Source of the DNA: JAAXHB01 sp965214945
GTDB taxonomy: Bacteria; Actinomycetota; Acidimicrobiia; Acidimicrobiales; Aldehydirespiratoraceae
Length of the DNA stretch: 64,000 bases
Assembly: GCA_965214945.1 (NCBI GenBank)
Contig: OZ244029.1
Coordinates: forward strand, 310,001-374,000
Reading direction: 5' to 3'
The notes under the pieces were generated by a model. That model saw only the letters and a program-made list of their open reading frames with translations, ran no database searches and was not told where the DNA came from. The position numbers were made by a program, and so were the translations under genes. Positions 7,520 to 16,070 of the stretch are shown piece after piece. The first letter of the stretch is position 1, and the number at the start of each line of letters is the position of its first letter.

Positions 7520-8527
7520 CTAGCGAGCAAAGGCGACGGAACGGGCGGTCAGCCCTCGCTCCGCCATCGCTTCAGGCAGACCCAAGTCGTTGTCGACCGT
7601 CAGCCAGAGTCGGATCAGATCCCGCTTTAGCGCAGGATCGGGATGGTCTTCGTAGGCCGTGCGCGAGTGCATGACGGCGTAGTTGTTAAGAAGCTGGATC
7701 TCGCCAGGCTGGAAGTTCATGTGCAGCTGGAATTCGGGACGGGCGTTGATCTCGTCGATCACGGCCATGGCCTCGATCTGCCGATCCGACAGCGCGGGCA
7801 CGTGCTCGCCCCGGGTCGCCGTCTTGAACAGGTCGGGCCCGTAGAAGGAGAACAGCTTCTGTTTGTCGTTGACCGCGAATATGGGGCAGCGGGCGAAGCT
7901 GTCGAGGCCTTCGCCCCGTTTGCGGTCGAACCACCACGGCTCGTACATCACGTCGATCAGATCGGGGCGGGTACGCACGATCTCGTCATGCACCGCGACA
8001 GCGCTAACGATTGTGCTCACCCCGCCCCGAAGCGCTGGTCGGATGCACAGCAGCCCCACGATGTCGGAGGAGTCAGTGTGGAAAGGAAGCGCGCCATGGT
8101 GCTTGTTGAGCAGCCCTCCGCCGTAGTTGGCGTTGCGATCGGCGCCCTCGTCGCGGACGTGAGCAAAAAGATCGGTTCCTTCCGCGCCCTGAGGCAGGGG
8201 GATTCCGATGTACAGGCCCAAACCCCAGTACATCAATTCGATCTGACGCTCAGACAGGCCCGCCACAGGCACCCCCCGGACGAGCAGGAATCCCCGTCCC
8301 TCCAGCAGCTCATCTAGCAGCGACTCCAGCACTGGCCCGAGTGTCGGGATGGTGAAGTTCGCGCGATTCAGGTCTAGGAAGTCAAGCCCGGCTGACTCCA
8401 CGGCAGTCAGCGCCTGCTGAAGCTCGCGCACGTGCCGATCGTCCAGCTCCAGTATCCAGTCGGTGCGGTTCTGCATGTCAGCGCCGTACCAGCACGACAG
8501 GCCCCCGAGCTCACGAGCGTCTGACAT
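7520..8527 (-). CDS. TauD/TfdA-family Fe(II)/2-oxoglutarate dioxygenase
   Basis: A 335-residue protein. The iron-binding HxD is His150-Thr-Asp152 (ALPFHTDSSD), and the distal His is about residue 287 in NNYAVMHSRTAY. An Arg-rich segment (LKRDLIRLWL) supplies the 2-oxoglutarate-binding Arg. The N-terminal LLDELLEGRGFLLVRGVPV is typical of TauD-superfamily members. AAAGGAGG lies 13 nt before the ATG at 8527. The substrate cannot be assigned; family members hydroxylate taurine, alkyl sulfates, phenoxyacetates and betaines. The gene converges on the SDR gene and sits at the edge of the block containing the SsuABC-like importer. Confidence 0.88.
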   Translation of the reverse strand: MSDARELGGLSCWYGADMQNRTDWILELDDRHVRELQQALTAVESAGLDFLDLNRANFTIPTLGPVLESLLDELLEGRGFLLVRGVPVAGLSERQIELMYWGLGLYIGIPLPQGAEGTDLFAHVRDEGADRNANYGGGLLNKHHGALPFHTDSSDIVGLLCIRPALRGGVSTIVSAVAVHDEIVRTRPDLIDVMYEPWWFDRKRGEGLDSFARCPIFAVNDKQKLFSFYGPDLFKTATRGEHVPALSDRQIEAMAVIDEINARPEFQLHMNFQPGEIQLLNNYAVMHSRTAYEDHPDPALKRDLIRLWLTVDNDLGLPEAMAERGLTARSVAFAR

Positions 8528-8697
8528 TGTATTTGCCTGCCTCCTTTGTGAATCTTGCTTCTTGGCTGATGCTCACTGTAGTGGCAAGAGATTTTGGCAT
8601 CGGTTGCTGGCTGACCCTAATTTGACCGCTCTCAGCCTAGATCCGGCTCTAAGATCGTCGGCTATGAGGACTGCCCAGGCATGAGGATTGTCCGGCC

Positions 8698-9138
8698 ATG
8701 AAGGTCGCTTTGGGCGCTGATCACGGCGGGTACGCACTCAAGCAGACGCTGGCCGGCCACCTGCGCCGGCGTGGTCACGAGGTGCTGGACTGTGGCACCA
8801 GCTCGCCGGAGTCGGTGGACTACCCCGATTACGGCGCGGCCGTGGGCCGGGCCGTCGCCGACGGCCGCGCCGAAACGGGCGTGGCGGTGTGCGGCAGCGG
8901 CATCGGCATCGCCATAGCCGCCAACAAGATCCGAGGCGTGCGGGCTGCCACTGTGCACAACGTCACGTCGACCCGCCTGGCTCGCGCCCACAACGACGCG
9001 AACGTGGTGTGCTTCGGTGAGCGGCTCATCGGCACCGCCACGGCCATAGAAGCCCTTGACGCCTGGCTCGCCACGCCATTCGAGTCCGGCGGACGTCACC
9101 AGCGGCGCGTCGCCAAGCTGGACGCGCTGCAGACCTGA
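8698..9138 (+). CDS. rpiB: Ribose-5-phosphate isomerase B
   Basis: A 146-residue RpiB/LacAB-family isomerase that interconverts ribose-5-phosphate and ribulose-5-phosphate. Signatures are GADHGGYALK at the N-terminus, VDYPDYG, GVAVCGSGIGIAIAANK (anion hole and phosphate loop) and the RAHNDANV segment. The length is normal. About 170 bp of comparatively AT-rich non-coding DNA separates it from the divergent dioxygenase gene. glyA follows after 10 bp. The rpiB-glyA pair is a conserved neighbour combination in Gram-positive bacteria. Confidence 0.94.
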   Translation: MKVALGADHGGYALKQTLAGHLRRRGHEVLDCGTSSPESVDYPDYGAAVGRAVADGRAETGVAVCGSGIGIAIAANKIRGVRAATVHNVTSTRLARAHNDANVVCFGERLIGTATAIEALDAWLATPFESGGRHQRRVAKLDALQT

Positions 9139-9148
9139 GGAGGCCGCC

Positions 9149-10387
9149 ATGCCCTGGCCATCCCCCGACCCCATCGTCGGAGACCTGATCCGTCGGGAGA
9201 AGCTCCGGCAGAACAGCACCATCCAGCTCATCGCCTCGGAGAATTTCGCTAGTCCTGCGGTGATGGCCGCCACCGGCTCGGTGCTCACCAACAAATACAG
9301 CGAGGGCTATCCGGGCCGCCGCTACTACGGCGGCAACATGGTGGTGGACGAGATCGAGGACCTCGGCCGCCGGCGAGCTTGCGCGCTGTTCGGTGCCGAT
9401 CACGCCAACCTGCAACCTCACGCCGGGGCCATAGCCAACATGGGCGCCTACCAGGCGTTGATCGAGCCTGGCGACACGGTGTTGGGCATGAGCCTCGACC
9501 ACGGCGGCCATCTCACGCACGGCTCGCCGGTGAACTTCTCCGGCCTGCAATACCGTTTCGTGTCGTACGGGGTGACCGCGAGCGACGAGCGCATCGACTT
9601 CGACCAGCTCCGCGACCGTGCGCGGGCCAGCCGCCCGAAGCTGATCGTCGCCGGCGCGACGGCCTACCCGAGAGTGATCCGCGCTGAGCCGCTGCGGGAG
9701 ATCGCCGACGAGGTGGGCGCGCAGTTGATGTTCGACGCCGCCCACATCGCGGGGCTGATCGCCGGCGGTGCCCATCCCAACCCCACCCAGCTGTCTGACG
9801 TGGTGACCTTCACCACCCACAAGACCCTTCGAGGGCCCCGGGGCGGGGCGATCGTGTGCCGGGCTGCGCACGCCGCCGCCATCGACAAGGCGATGTTCCC
9901 CGGCATTCAGGGAGGGCCGCTCGATCACGCCATCGCCGCGAAGGCCGCCGCATTTGCGGAGGCGGCCACAGCGGAGTTCGCGGACTATGCGCACCGGATC
10001 GTCGCCAACGCGCAGGCCCTTGCGGCGGCGCTGGCAGGCCATGGCTTCCGGCTGGTGTCGGGCGGCACGGACAACCATATGATGCTGGTCGACCTGCGCA
10101 CTTTCGACCCCAACCTCACCGGCAAGGAGGCTCAAGCCACCCTCGACGCGGCGGGCATCAGTCTCAATAAGAACACCGTGCCGGACGACCCCCGGTCGCC
10201 GTTCGTTACCTCCGGCGTGCGCATCGGCACCCCCGCGGTCACCACCCAGGGAATGGACACCGACGACATGGCGGTGATCGCCGACCTCATCTCCCGCGCG
10301 CTGCGGGGCCGCCACGACGAAGACAAAATCGCACGCGTGCGTCAGGAGGCGCAGGCGCTGTGCGCCGCTAAGCCGCCGTACATGTAA
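9149..10387 (+). CDS. glyA: Serine hydroxymethyltransferase
   Basis: A 412-residue PLP enzyme that interconverts serine and glycine while charging tetrahydrofolate with C1 units. It has QLIASENFASPAV near the N-terminus, NKYSEGYPGRRYYGG, the DAAHIAGL PLP pocket and the Schiff-base Lys225 in FTTHKTLRGPRGG. Near the C-terminus it reads SGVRIGTPAVTTQGM. GAGGAGG overlaps the end of rpiB, 6 nt before the ATG at 9149, which fixes the start. An upstream in-frame extension belongs to rpiB in another frame. Confidence 0.97.
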   Translation: MPWPSPDPIVGDLIRREKLRQNSTIQLIASENFASPAVMAATGSVLTNKYSEGYPGRRYYGGNMVVDEIEDLGRRRACALFGADHANLQPHAGAIANMGAYQALIEPGDTVLGMSLDHGGHLTHGSPVNFSGLQYRFVSYGVTASDERIDFDQLRDRARASRPKLIVAGATAYPRVIRAEPLREIADEVGAQLMFDAAHIAGLIAGGAHPNPTQLSDVVTFTTHKTLRGPRGGAIVCRAAHAAAIDKAMFPGIQGGPLDHAIAAKAAAFAEAATAEFADYAHRIVANAQALAAALAGHGFRLVSGGTDNHMMLVDLRTFDPNLTGKEAQATLDAAGISLNKNTVPDDPRSPFVTSGVRIGTPAVTTQGMDTDDMAVIADLISRALRGRHDEDKIARVRQEAQALCAAKPPYM

Positions 10388-10391
10388 GCCT

Positions 10392-11510
10392 GTGCCGCTG
10401 CTGCTCGTCGCGGCGGTGGCTGCGGCGGCGACGTTCGCGCTTGTGCCGCTCACAGGCCGCTTGGCCGTACGTGCCGGGGCCGTGGTCGCACCGGACGGGC
10501 GGGGCGTTCACGGCGAGCCCATCCCGGCCGCGGGCGGTGCCGCGATGCTCGCCGGAATGGTCGCGGCGCTGGCAGCGGCGACTCTGGCCGTCGACGGTCT
10601 GAACCGCGCCGAGACCGTCGGCGTGGTGATCGCGGCGTTCGTAGTATTCGGAGTCGGCTTCATGGACGACGTCTTGGACATCTCTCCTCCGGCGAAGCTC
10701 GCCGGAATGGCACTGGCGGGCGCTGTTGTCGCCGCGTCCGGCGTATCGATCGACGTGTTCCGGGTGCCGTTCTACGACTTGGTGCTGCTGTCCGCTGACT
10801 GGTCGGCGTTGCTGACGGTGCTGTGGGTGGTGGGGATGGCCAACGCCGTCAACCTCATCGACGGGCTTGACGGCCTCGCGGCCGGGATCGTGGCGATCGC
10901 CTCGGTTGCGTTCTCGCTGTACGCGCTGCGGCTGGCGGACGTCGGCGTGATCGAGTCCTCCAACCAGGGCGCCGTGTGGGCGGCCATCGCCGGCGGCGCG
11001 TGCGTCGGCTTCCTGCCCCACAATGTTCACCCGGCACGGGTCTTCATGGGAGACAGCGGAGCGCTGCTGCTCGGCGTTCTCATGGCGGCATCCACCATGA
11101 GCGTGGGCGGGCGCTCCACCGTCGAGTTCAGCGGCCAGGCGTTCTTCTTCTACGCGCCGATGCTAATCCCGCTGGTGATCCTGGGAGTGCCGGTGCTCGA
11201 CACCGCCTTCGCCATCGTGCGCCGAGCCGTGCGCCGCCGCGGCGTGTCGGTTCCCGACAAGGAGCACCTGCATCACCGGCTGATGCGGCTCGGCCACGGG
11301 CACCGCCGAGCTGTGCTAATCCTGTGGCTGTGGACGGCTCTGCTGTCGGCGTTCGTCCTGTACCCCACCTACACGGGCCGCGGCGACGGCGTAGTGCCGG
11401 CCGGCATCGCCGCGCTGGCGCTGGCGCTGTACACGTTGTTCCATCCCCGCTTCGGGTCTGCGGCCGCAGAAGTGGACGAAGCCGAACTGGACCAACTCAA
11501 GCGCTGCTGA
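10392..11510 (+). CDS. Undecaprenyl-phosphate sugar-1-phosphate transferase (WecA/TagO/MraY superfamily)
   Basis: A 372-residue polytopic membrane enzyme with about 10-11 hydrophobic segments, starting at a GTG 5 nt after glyA. It carries the family's catalytic aspartate patches (FMDDVLDI and NLIDGLDGLAAG), the phosphate-binding VFMGDSGALLLG, and the cytosolic His-rich loop SVPDKEHLHHRL. The His-loop form is that of WecA/TagO-type GlcNAc-1-phosphate transferases rather than MraY. It would make the first lipid-linked intermediate for a cell-wall polymer or polysaccharide. Its place after glyA matches the conserved Gram-positive order. Confidence 0.92.
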   Translation: MPLLLVAAVAAAATFALVPLTGRLAVRAGAVVAPDGRGVHGEPIPAAGGAAMLAGMVAALAAATLAVDGLNRAETVGVVIAAFVVFGVGFMDDVLDISPPAKLAGMALAGAVVAASGVSIDVFRVPFYDLVLLSADWSALLTVLWVVGMANAVNLIDGLDGLAAGIVAIASVAFSLYALRLADVGVIESSNQGAVWAAIAGGACVGFLPHNVHPARVFMGDSGALLLGVLMAASTMSVGGRSTVEFSGQAFFFYAPMLIPLVILGVPVLDTAFAIVRRAVRRRGVSVPDKEHLHHRLMRLGHGHRRAVLILWLWTALLSAFVLYPTYTGRGDGVVPAGIAALALALYTLFHPRFGSAAAEVDEAELDQLKRC

Positions 11511-11622
11511 GTGTTGGCAGGGCTGCGCTGAGCGTTGGCAGGCCCGACACTGACTTGGCGCTGCCGACTATCACTGGCAGGGCCCCGACGCTGCCACGGC
11601 ACCGATCACCCACGGTTCAGGC

Positions 11623-11677
11623 CTGATGCTGATCTGATGCTGATCTGACGCTGATCTGACGCTGATCTGACGTTGAT
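11623..11677. repeat. Five tandem 11-bp units, CTGAYGCTGAT consensus
   Basis: Units begin at 11623, 11634, 11645, 11656 and 11667. They differ only at one or two positions. The array ends exactly at the stop codon of the convergent MFS gene. It lies in the 166-bp gap after the WecA-like gene, which also contains repeated GTTGGCAGG words. No coding function was seen. Confidence 0.85.
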
Positions 11678-13290
11678 CAGTGTCGGTCTTCGGGGTTCAA
11701 GTCTGCGAGCTCAACACCTGCGGTCTCGGGGAACCTGGTCACCACCAGCGCTGCCACGGCGAGCGGACCGACGACCAGCAGGGCCAGTGCCGGGCCCAGC
11801 CGCCCGCCCAGGGCGTCGGAGACCCAACCTGCGACGAGCAGGCCCGCGGCACTGCCGAGCACGCCAAAGGTGACGATGAAGCCGTTGGCTCGAGCCCTCA
11901 CCGCGGTTCCGAACAGCTCCGGGCCGTACACAGCCAGCGCCGGCACAGCCAGCCCTGCGAACACCGACCCGACCACTGTGAACAACCACAGCGACAGCCC
12001 GCTGCTGAAATACCCCAACAAGGTAGCGGCCGCTCCGAATGCCAGACCGGTGGCGCCCACCAGCCTGCGGCCTCGCCGGTCGGCCAGATAGCCGCCGATC
12101 AGAATGCCGATGCCCACCGGAGTGCTCGTCACGACCGTGAACAGTGAGATCCCTACCGCTGAAAAGCCCCGTTCGTCTTTGAGGAAGTCGTTCTGCAGGC
12201 TTGATGCCGGCACCGCGAATATCGCGACAAAAAAAGCGGCGCACGCCAGCAGAACGAGCCGCTGCTGGCGCCTTTGCCTAACGGTTTCGCTCGTGTCGGA
12301 GTCCCGGCCGGCTGCCTCATCAGGGGCTGTCTCGACGGCCGTCACAAAGCGGCTGCTCTCTGGAAGCTGTCGGCTTACCCATGCGAACACGGCTATGCCG
12401 GCTGTCGGCACTACGTACACCGCCCGCCAGGCCCGCACATGCAAGTCGGCCACAGGCAGAACCCACACTGCCATGCCCGAGCCCAAGCCCGCGCACAGCG
12501 CCAGCACCGAAGCGGCCCAAGCACGCGCCCGAGCCGGCATCTCCTCAGCCGCCACGATCACGATCAGCACGCCCAGCGCTGTCGCCAGTCCCCGGGCCAC
12601 GAGCTGGGAGGCCCCCAAGAACCAAAGCTGCGGCGAGAGCGCCCCTACCGCTGTCACTGCGCAGCTTCCGACGCCGACAGCCACGAGCAGGTGCCGCCGT
12701 CCCCGGCGATCGGCCACCGCCATCGCCGCCAGGGCCAGCAGCACCCCCGTCCTGACGACCGCGAGCACCACCCCCTGGGCGTTGTTTCCGTGGCCGAACT
12801 CATCGGCGGCGAAGGTCAGCGTCTGCGTCAGCACCGTGCCGAGATAGCCGTCTACCACCTGCGCGGTGCACAGCACCGCCAGCACGTGGGCCTGGCGGGC
12901 GCCGAGTCGGTCGGGCGGCGCCCACCAGTAGCCGTAGGAGTCCCTTCTCCGGCGCAGGGCCCGCCGCACCGGCCACCAGAACACCCAGCCCCACACCGGG
13001 ATGGCGAGACGGTACGTGGTCGTCTCCCTCAGCTCCCATGTTCCTGTGTCTCCGCTTCGGGCGTCGTCGCTGCCTCTGCCGCCGTTTCTGTCGTCATCGC
13101 CGCCGCCCTGGGTTGCGGGACGCAGCCTCAGGCGGCGCTCATAGTGTGAGAACGGCCCGGACACCGCGTGGAAGCAGTCCCGGCCTGTCTCGGACTCCTT
13201 GACGATGTCGGCACGCGGGCGCCTCCAGTCGTCTCGCAACGACGTCAGCTCGGCCAGAGTCCCGCGCCGCACGACGTGCACTCGCTTCAC
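11677..13290 (-). CDS. MFS transporter of the sugar-porter-like group with cytosolic N-terminal extension
   Basis: A 537-residue transporter from a GTG start preceded by GAAAGGG. The first ~95 residues are polar, with a Gly/Asp/Arg-rich stretch; a WELRETTTYRLAIPVWGWVFWWP segment follows and then about 12 membrane segments. Paired loop motifs ADRRGRRHL and ADRRGRRLVG mark the two MFS halves. PESSRF after the sixth helix and FPETAGVEL at the C-terminus resemble sugar-porter and metabolite:H+ symporters. The substrate is unknown. The gene sits between a WecA-like gene and murA but has no evident link to cell wall synthesis. Confidence 0.85.
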   Translation of the reverse strand: MKRVHVVRRGTLAELTSLRDDWRRPRADIVKESETGRDCFHAVSGPFSHYERRLRLRPATQGGGDDDRNGGRGSDDARSGDTGTWELRETTTYRLAIPVWGWVFWWPVRRALRRRRDSYGYWWAPPDRLGARQAHVLAVLCTAQVVDGYLGTVLTQTLTFAADEFGHGNNAQGVVLAVVRTGVLLALAAMAVADRRGRRHLLVAVGVGSCAVTAVGALSPQLWFLGASQLVARGLATALGVLIVIVAAEEMPARARAWAASVLALCAGLGSGMAVWVLPVADLHVRAWRAVYVVPTAGIAVFAWVSRQLPESSRFVTAVETAPDEAAGRDSDTSETVRQRRQQRLVLLACAAFFVAIFAVPASSLQNDFLKDERGFSAVGISLFTVVTSTPVGIGILIGGYLADRRGRRLVGATGLAFGAAATLLGYFSSGLSLWLFTVVGSVFAGLAVPALAVYGPELFGTAVRARANGFIVTFGVLGSAAGLLVAGWVSDALGGRLGPALALLVVGPLAVAALVVTRFPETAGVELADLNPEDRH

Positions 13291-13334
13291 AGTCGAGCCC
13301 TTTCGGGTCCGGCAGCCGGCACGACCGCCGATAT

Positions 13335-13340
13335 TACGCT
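13335..13340 (+). promoter_or_regulatory. Candidate -10 box of murA (leaderless type)
   Basis: TACGCT ends 6 nt before the murA GTG start and no ribosome-binding site is present. The spacing matches other candidate leaderless genes in this window. Confidence 0.35.
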
Positions 13341-13346
13341 GAGATC

Positions 13347-14606
13347 GTGTTCCAGCGGATCATCGTGAGGTCCGGCCGGCCGCTTGAGGGAGCGGTCAAG
13401 GTCGCCGGCGCCAAGAACTCTGTGCTCAAGCTCATGGCGGCGACGTTGCTCGCCGAAGGCGAGTACACGCTGAGCAACGTGCCCGACATCACCGACGTGC
13501 GTCTCATGGCCGAACTGCTGCGAGCCGTGGGGTGCGACGTCGCTTGGCGTGACGGCGAGCCGGCAGCGCTCGTGATACAGGTTCCCGCACGCATCGACCC
13601 TGTGGCCCCTTATGAGATCGTGGAGCGCTTCCGTGCTTCCGTGGTGGTGCTGGGGCCGATGCTGGCCCGTTGCGGCGAGGCCAGAGTCGCCCTGCCCGGC
13701 GGCGACAACTTCGGCCCCCGACCCATCGACATGCATCTGCGCGGGCTTACCGAGATGGGCGCCCGCATACGCACCTCCCACGGCTACATCGAGGCGTCCG
13801 CACGCCGCCTTGCCGGCGCCCGGGTGACGCTGGAGTTCCCTAGCGTCGGCGCCACCGAGAACCTGCTGATGGCCGCAGTCGCGGCCGACGGCACCACGGT
13901 GATCGACAACGCGGCCCGCGAGCCCGAGATCGCCGACCTGTGCAAGCTTCTGACGGCGATGGGAGCGGCGATCCGAGGCGCAGGATCGTCAACGCTGGAG
14001 ATTGACGGCAGGCGCGCGCTCGAGCCCACCGACCACACGGTGATACCGGACCGGATCGAGGCTGCTACCTACCTGATGGCGTTGGGAATTGCGGGCGGCG
14101 ACCTGACGGTGATCGGTGCTCGCGGCGATCACATGGCACTGCTGTGCCAGAAACTGTCGGACATGGGCATGGCGATCACGCCGGGCGACGACGGCATCCG
14201 CGCCGTCTCGCTGCGGAGGCTCAGTTCCGTGGACTGCGCCACGCTGCCGTACCCGGGTTTCGCCACCGACTACAAGCCGTTCCTGGTGGCGCTGCTGGCA
14301 ACGGCCTCCGGCGTGGGCATCGTCACCGAGAACCTCTTCGCCGGGCGGTTCCGCTATGTGGACGAGCTGCGCCGCATGGGCGCCGACATCCGCACCGACG
14401 CCCATCACGCAGTGGTGAGAGGCGTGAACAGGCTCTCGGGCGCGCCGGTGAGGGCTCACGACATCAGAGCCGGAGCGGCGCTGGCCATTGCCGGGCTCGG
14501 CGCCGACGGCACTACCGTGGTCAGCGACGCCCATCACGTGGCCCGGGGCTATGAGGACCTGGCAGGCAAGCTCGCCTCAGTCGGCGCCGACATCCGCGCC
14601 GAATAG
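13347..14606 (+). CDS. murA: UDP-N-acetylglucosamine 1-carboxyvinyltransferase with Asp in the catalytic-Cys position
   Basis: A 419-residue EPT-fold enzyme that transfers enolpyruvate from PEP to UDP-GlcNAc, the first committed step of peptidoglycan synthesis. It has VAGAKNSVLKLMAATLLAEG at the N-terminus, FRASVVVLGPML near residue 96, and the catalytic loop LPGGDNFGPRPIDMH. The loop Cys attacked by fosfomycin in most MurA proteins is Asp120 here, as in Mycobacterium tuberculosis MurA. Activity should be retained and intrinsic fosfomycin insensitivity is predicted. The start is the GTG at 13347, 56 bp from the divergent MFS gene. The rest of the family pattern is intact. Confidence 0.95.
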   Translation: MFQRIIVRSGRPLEGAVKVAGAKNSVLKLMAATLLAEGEYTLSNVPDITDVRLMAELLRAVGCDVAWRDGEPAALVIQVPARIDPVAPYEIVERFRASVVVLGPMLARCGEARVALPGGDNFGPRPIDMHLRGLTEMGARIRTSHGYIEASARRLAGARVTLEFPSVGATENLLMAAVAADGTTVIDNAAREPEIADLCKLLTAMGAAIRGAGSSTLEIDGRRALEPTDHTVIPDRIEAATYLMALGIAGGDLTVIGARGDHMALLCQKLSDMGMAITPGDDGIRAVSLRRLSSVDCATLPYPGFATDYKPFLVALLATASGVGIVTENLFAGRFRYVDELRRMGADIRTDAHHAVVRGVNRLSGAPVRAHDIRAGAALAIAGLGADGTTVVSDAHHVARGYEDLAGKLASVGADIRAE

Positions 14607-14644
14607 GCACTTCTCTCAGTCGGACGGCCGTCACGCGGGCGGCG

Positions 14645-14785
14645 TCAACTGTCGGGCTCTGCATCGGCTGGCTCTGCATCGGCTTGGCGCGCTCTGCGTT
14701 TAGCGTTCCACACCAGGCCGGCGAACACTGCGATCGGCACGCCCGCCAGCAGCGCCTCGTCCCAGCCGCCCTGATGCGCCAACAT
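14645..14785 (-). CDS. Small single-span membrane protein (46 aa)
   Basis: The ATG at 14785 opens MLAHQGGWDEALLAGVPIAV, continuing through one hydrophobic helix to a basic KRRAR stop-transfer and an acidic tail with a repeated ADAEP. The LAHxGGxDE start followed by one helix and a basic tail resembles short hypothetical proteins I recall from Actinobacteria. A longer in-frame extension upstream is Arg/Ser-rich and probably not coding. The tail repeat reflects a duplicated GGCTCTGCATC word in the DNA. The function is unknown. Confidence 0.5.
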   Translation of the reverse strand: MLAHQGGWDEALLAGVPIAVFAGLVWNAKRRARQADAEPADAEPDS

Positions 14786-14919
14786 GTTCGCGAGTCTACG
14801 GCTGGCCGCGCTGCGGCGTCGCTGCGCTCTCTGACTGCACCTCGAAGGCTCGGCCGACCTCGGCCCGCAGCGGCGTTCCACGCGGTGGCGTTCGTCGCAG
14901 CGGCTGTAAGACTGGGCTG

Positions 14920-15180
14920 GTGCTAGCCGAAGTCGAGCGGATCATCAAGATCATCAGGCCAGCTATCCAAGCCGACGAGGGCGACATCGACCTGATCAGC
15001 GTCGACGAGGAGGCAGGAGTCGTCACCGTGGAACTGCACGGTGCCTGCGTCACCTGCCCGGCGTCCACGCAGACGCTCAAAGCCGGCATCGAGCGCATCA
15101 TGAAAGACCGGGTCCCGGGCGTGACCGAAGTGGTGGAGGTGAACGCTCTGGGCATGAGCGAGAGCTTCGTCTCGCTGTAG
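14920..15180 (+). CDS. NifU-like C-terminal (Nfu) iron-sulfur carrier protein
   Basis: An 86-residue protein consisting of the Nfu domain alone. It has IRPAIQADEGDIDLISV and the cluster-binding CxxC in HGACVTCPASTQTLKAGIE. Nfu proteins bind and hand on a [4Fe-4S] cluster to apoproteins. The start is GTG at 14920 with TAAGAC 7 nt upstream. It begins a plus-strand run continuing with the rhomboid protease, cysteine desulfurase and MnmA, which fits a sulfur/Fe-S supply role. Confidence 0.9.
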   Translation: MLAEVERIIKIIRPAIQADEGDIDLISVDEEAGVVTVELHGACVTCPASTQTLKAGIERIMKDRVPGVTEVVEVNALGMSESFVSL

Positions 15181-15182
15181 CC

Positions 15183-16070
15183 GTGAACGACAGGAGCACC
15201 TGCTACCGGCATCCCGACCGGCTCGGCGGCGTCACCTGCCAGCGCTGCGACCGGCCGATCTGTCCGGGGTGCATGCATCAGGCCTCGGTGGGGTTCCACT
15301 GCCCGACGTGCGCTGGCGGCGGAAGCCGCAGCATTGTGGCCAAGCCCTTGACCGTCGCGGCCGACGCGCCACAATGGGTCACCAGAACTCTGATCGGGCT
15401 CAACCTGGCGGCCTTCGCGTACTCGGTCGCCACCGGCGGATCACTGATGTCGCTCGACGGGTCGCGCGCCCTGCGGGACGGCGGCCTCTTCGCCAGGCTG
15501 CCGCCGATCTTCGGCTTCCCCGGTTCGGTCGGAGTGGACACCGGCGAGTACTACCGTCTCATCACCTCGGCGTTCCTGCACGACGGGCTGCTGCATCTGG
15601 CGTTCAACTTGTATGCGCTGTGGCTGCTCGGGCAGCTTCTGGAACTGGCCTTCGGCCGGGTGCAGTTCATTCTGCTGTACTTGGCGTCGATGCTGGGCGG
15701 CGCGCTGGGAGTGATGCTGCTGCAACCCAACGCTGTGACGGTGGGCGCGTCCGGCGCGGTGTTCGGACTGCTGGGCGCTATGGCGCTGGTCCAGCGCCAA
15801 CTCCGCAGGAGCCTGTGGCGCACCACGGTGGGCGCCTTGCTGATCATCAATCTGGCGCTCACTCTGCTGATTCCGGGGATCTCGATAGGCGGACACTTCG
15901 GGGGCTTGATCGTCGGCGCCGCGGTCGGCTGGACGATGCTTCGCCTAACCATGGCCGGAGTTCCGGCATGGGCCCCTGTGCTGATCGGCGCCTCGATGTC
16001 GTTGACGCTGGCCGCAGGCGCTGTGCTGGCGGCAAGCCGCTGGCACGACCCCATCCTGGGAATCCTGTGA
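15183..16070 (+). CDS. Rhomboid-family intramembrane serine protease with N-terminal B-box-like zinc finger
   Basis: A 295-residue protein. The first 45 residues hold a Cys/His cluster (CYRHPDRLGGVTCQRC, then CPGC and HCPTC) resembling a B-box zinc finger common on actinobacterial rhomboids. Six or seven membrane segments follow. The catalytic dyad is Ser190 in VGASGAVFG and His238 in GGHFGGL. The HDGLLHLAFNLYALWLLG segment is the rhomboid H-x-x-x-N helix. It starts at a GTG 2 nt after the nfu stop, and its stop overlaps the next gene by 4 bp, so the cluster is tightly coupled. The substrate is unknown. Confidence 0.93.
   Translation: MNDRSTCYRHPDRLGGVTCQRCDRPICPGCMHQASVGFHCPTCAGGGSRSIVAKPLTVAADAPQWVTRTLIGLNLAAFAYSVATGGSLMSLDGSRALRDGGLFARLPPIFGFPGSVGVDTGEYYRLITSAFLHDGLLHLAFNLYALWLLGQLLELAFGRVQFILLYLASMLGGALGVMLLQPNAVTVGASGAVFGLLGAMALVQRQLRRSLWRTTVGALLIINLALTLLIPGISIGGHFGGLIVGAAVGWTMLRLTMAGVPAWAPVLIGASMSLTLAAGAVLAASRWHDPILGIL

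Noticed and set aside
9026..10453. 475-codon minus-strand frame opposite glyA
   Set aside because: Shadow frame typical of GC-rich coding DNA; glyA on the plus strand is unambiguous and this frame shows no family motif.
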